Of a stretch of DNA of 64,000 bases, positions 63,078 to 64,000 are shown piece by piece. Under the pieces are notes generated by a model. That model saw only the letters and a list, made by a program, of their open reading frames with translations, was not told the origin of the DNA and did no database searches. Position 1 is the first letter of the stretch. The number at the start of each line of letters is the position of its first letter. This stretch comes from Dokdonella fugitiva. Lineage in GTDB: Bacteria > Pseudomonadota > Gammaproteobacteria > Xanthomonadales > Rhodanobacteraceae. A program made the translations under genes and the position numbers. Location: positions 186,001 through 250,000 of the forward strand of contig NZ_JACGXL010000001.1 in the NCBI RefSeq assembly GCF_014138265.1, read 5' to 3'.

Positions 63078-63296
63078 CTACTTCATGCGGTAGGTGATGC
63101 GACCCTTGGTCAGGTCGTACGGTGTCATCTCGACCTTGACCTTGTCGCCGGTGAGGATGCGGATGTAGTTCTTGCGCATGCGGCCGGAGATGTGCGCGGT
63201 CACCACGTGGCCGTTCTCGAGCTTCACGCGGAACATCGTGTTCGGAAGGGTCTCGAGGATCGAGCCTTCCATTTCGATGACGTCGTCTTTGGACAT
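63078..63296 (-). CDS. infA: Translation initiation factor IF-1
   Basis: 72 aa, exactly the family length. [70 protein letters not shown] is the S1-like OB fold that binds the ribosomal A site. Start at ATG 63294-63296. Between clpA (convergent) and aat, a conserved neighbourhood. Confidence 0.99.
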   Translation of the reverse strand: MSKDDVIEMEGSILETLPNTMFRVKLENGHVVTAHISGRMRKNYIRILTGDKVKVEMTPYDLTKGRITYRMK

Positions 63297-63403
63297 TGGT
63301 TCCCGATATGGCCGGGCGTCAGGCCCGGAAAGGCGCGCGATTCTGCCACGATCGGGCGGCTGCGGGAAGCGAAAATGTCGACAAACCGCAAGAACGGCCC
63401 GGA

Positions 63404-64000
63404 TCAGCAGCCCAGATCCGCCGGATCCAGCCGTGGAAACCGCTCGCGCCACGAGCCGTCATGGGCAGGCAGGCGGACCAGCGCATCGACCTTGGCGCAG
63501 AAGCCGGCGCGCGGCATTTCGCGTGCGCCGAGCGTGAACAGGTGGTCGGAGGCGACCTGCGCGTCGAGCAACGGCCAGCCCCAATCGCGCATCGCGCGAC
63601 ACAGCGCGAGCAAGGCGACCTTCGAGCCGTTCGTCGCGCCGCTGAACATCGACTCGCCGTAGAACATGCGGCCGATCGCCACACCGTAGATGCCGCCGAC
63701 GAGCTGATCGCCGTCCCACGCCTCGACCGAGTGCGCGTGGCCGAGCGCATGCAAGGTGGCGTAGGCGGCGAGCATGTCGTCGGTGATCCAGGTGCCGTGT
63801 TCGTGCCGACGCGGTGCGGCGCAGGCGCGCATGACATCGACGAACGCGGTGTCCGCGTGGATGCGCCAATCGCACGAACGCAACCAGCGCGCGAGCCGGC
63901 GCGGAATATGCATCGCTTCCGTGTCGAACACCGTGCGCGACGAGGGTGACCACCAGAGGATCGGCTGGCCGTCGGAGTACCACGGGAAGATGCCGCGGCG
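63404..64000 (-). CDS. aat: Leucyl/phenylalanyl-tRNA-protein transferase, 5' end beyond the window
   Basis: The visible 198 codons begin [22 protein letters not shown], part of the conserved FPWY...PILWWSPDPR motif, continue with [51 protein letters not shown] and end ...[11 protein letters not shown]. The protein's first about 30 residues lie outside. It adds Leu or Phe to N-terminal Lys/Arg, creating N-degrons for ClpS-ClpA, encoded next door. Confidence 0.96.
   Translation of the reverse strand, partial: RRGIFPWYSDGQPILWWSPSSRTVFDTEAMHIPRRLARWLRSCDWRIHADTAFVDVMRACAAPRRHEHGTWITDDMLAAYATLHALGHAHSVEAWDGDQLVGGIYGVAIGRMFYGESMFSGATNGSKVALLALCRAMRDWGWPLLDAQVASDHLFTLGAREMPRAGFCAKVDALVRLPAHDGSWRERFPRLDPADLGC

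Overview
The window is a GC-rich, densely coded piece of a gammaproteobacterial chromosome. The gene order carA-(small gene)-carB-greA-recJ-prfB-lysS-rpfG-rpfC-rpfF-rpfB-acnA(rpfA), followed by hflD-mnmA-nudJ and clpS-clpA-infA-aat, is the classic arrangement of the order Lysobacterales (Xanthomonadales). The complete DSF quorum-sensing (rpf) cluster makes that placement fairly secure. Genus and species cannot be read from the sequence. I see no phage, plasmid, IS, CRISPR, rRNA or tRNA genes.

Layout. 1-688: 3' part of a secreted lytic transglycosylase. 689-1697: a 1 kb non-coding composite of nested inverted repeats. 1698-7167: an RND efflux operon (adaptor, pump, DUF3187 protein). 7647-12596: the very large NAD-glutamate dehydrogenase. 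12863-19913: nadK and a run of envelope and small genes (two HExxH metallopeptidase-like proteins, YXWXGXW and EF-hand exported proteins, a cold-shock protein, pirin, an Mpo1/DUF962 protein, an acyltransferase-3). 20026-23972: a LolA-like protein coupled to a large BNR-repeat exported protein. 24067-28308: a tripartite Emr-type drug efflux operon. 28495-30010: a small c-type cytochrome-like protein, a DUF6116 membrane protein and tcdA. 30012-36046: a seven-gene minus-strand run (2OG-Fe(II) oxygenase, Lgt-like membrane protein, tetraether-synthase-like radical SAM enzyme, two small membrane paralogues, secreted serine protease, TatD nuclease). 36251-47181: pyrimidine/arginine precursor synthesis, transcription, repair and translation genes. 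47330-57618: the rpf signalling cluster. 57883-64000: tRNA thiolation, Nudix, Clp protease adaptor/unfoldase, IF-1 and Aat.

How genes work together. RpfF makes the DSF fatty-acid signal, RpfB is the fatty acyl-CoA ligase linked to DSF turnover, RpfC senses DSF and phosphorylates RpfG, and RpfG degrades c-di-GMP through an intact HD-GYP domain. Unusually, a PilZ (c-di-GMP receptor) gene lies between rpfF and rpfB on the opposite strand, so production, sensing, turnover and a potential c-di-GMP effector sit together. rpfH is missing. ClpS hands N-degron substrates to ClpA, and Aat (window end) creates such N-degrons, so clpS-clpA-infA-aat is an N-end-rule neighbourhood.

The most interesting uncharacterised candidate is the overlapping 2OG-oxygenase / Lgt-like / radical-SAM gene run at 32429-36046. 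The radical SAM protein carries the cysteine pattern and C-terminal motifs I associate with archaeal tetraether synthase, next to an Lgt paralogue lacking the usual HGG histidine. This suggests an undescribed membrane-lipid or lipoprotein modification pathway. The second is the 0.8 kb palindromic repeat at about 810-1640, in which corresponding hairpins differ in sequence but keep their base pairing.
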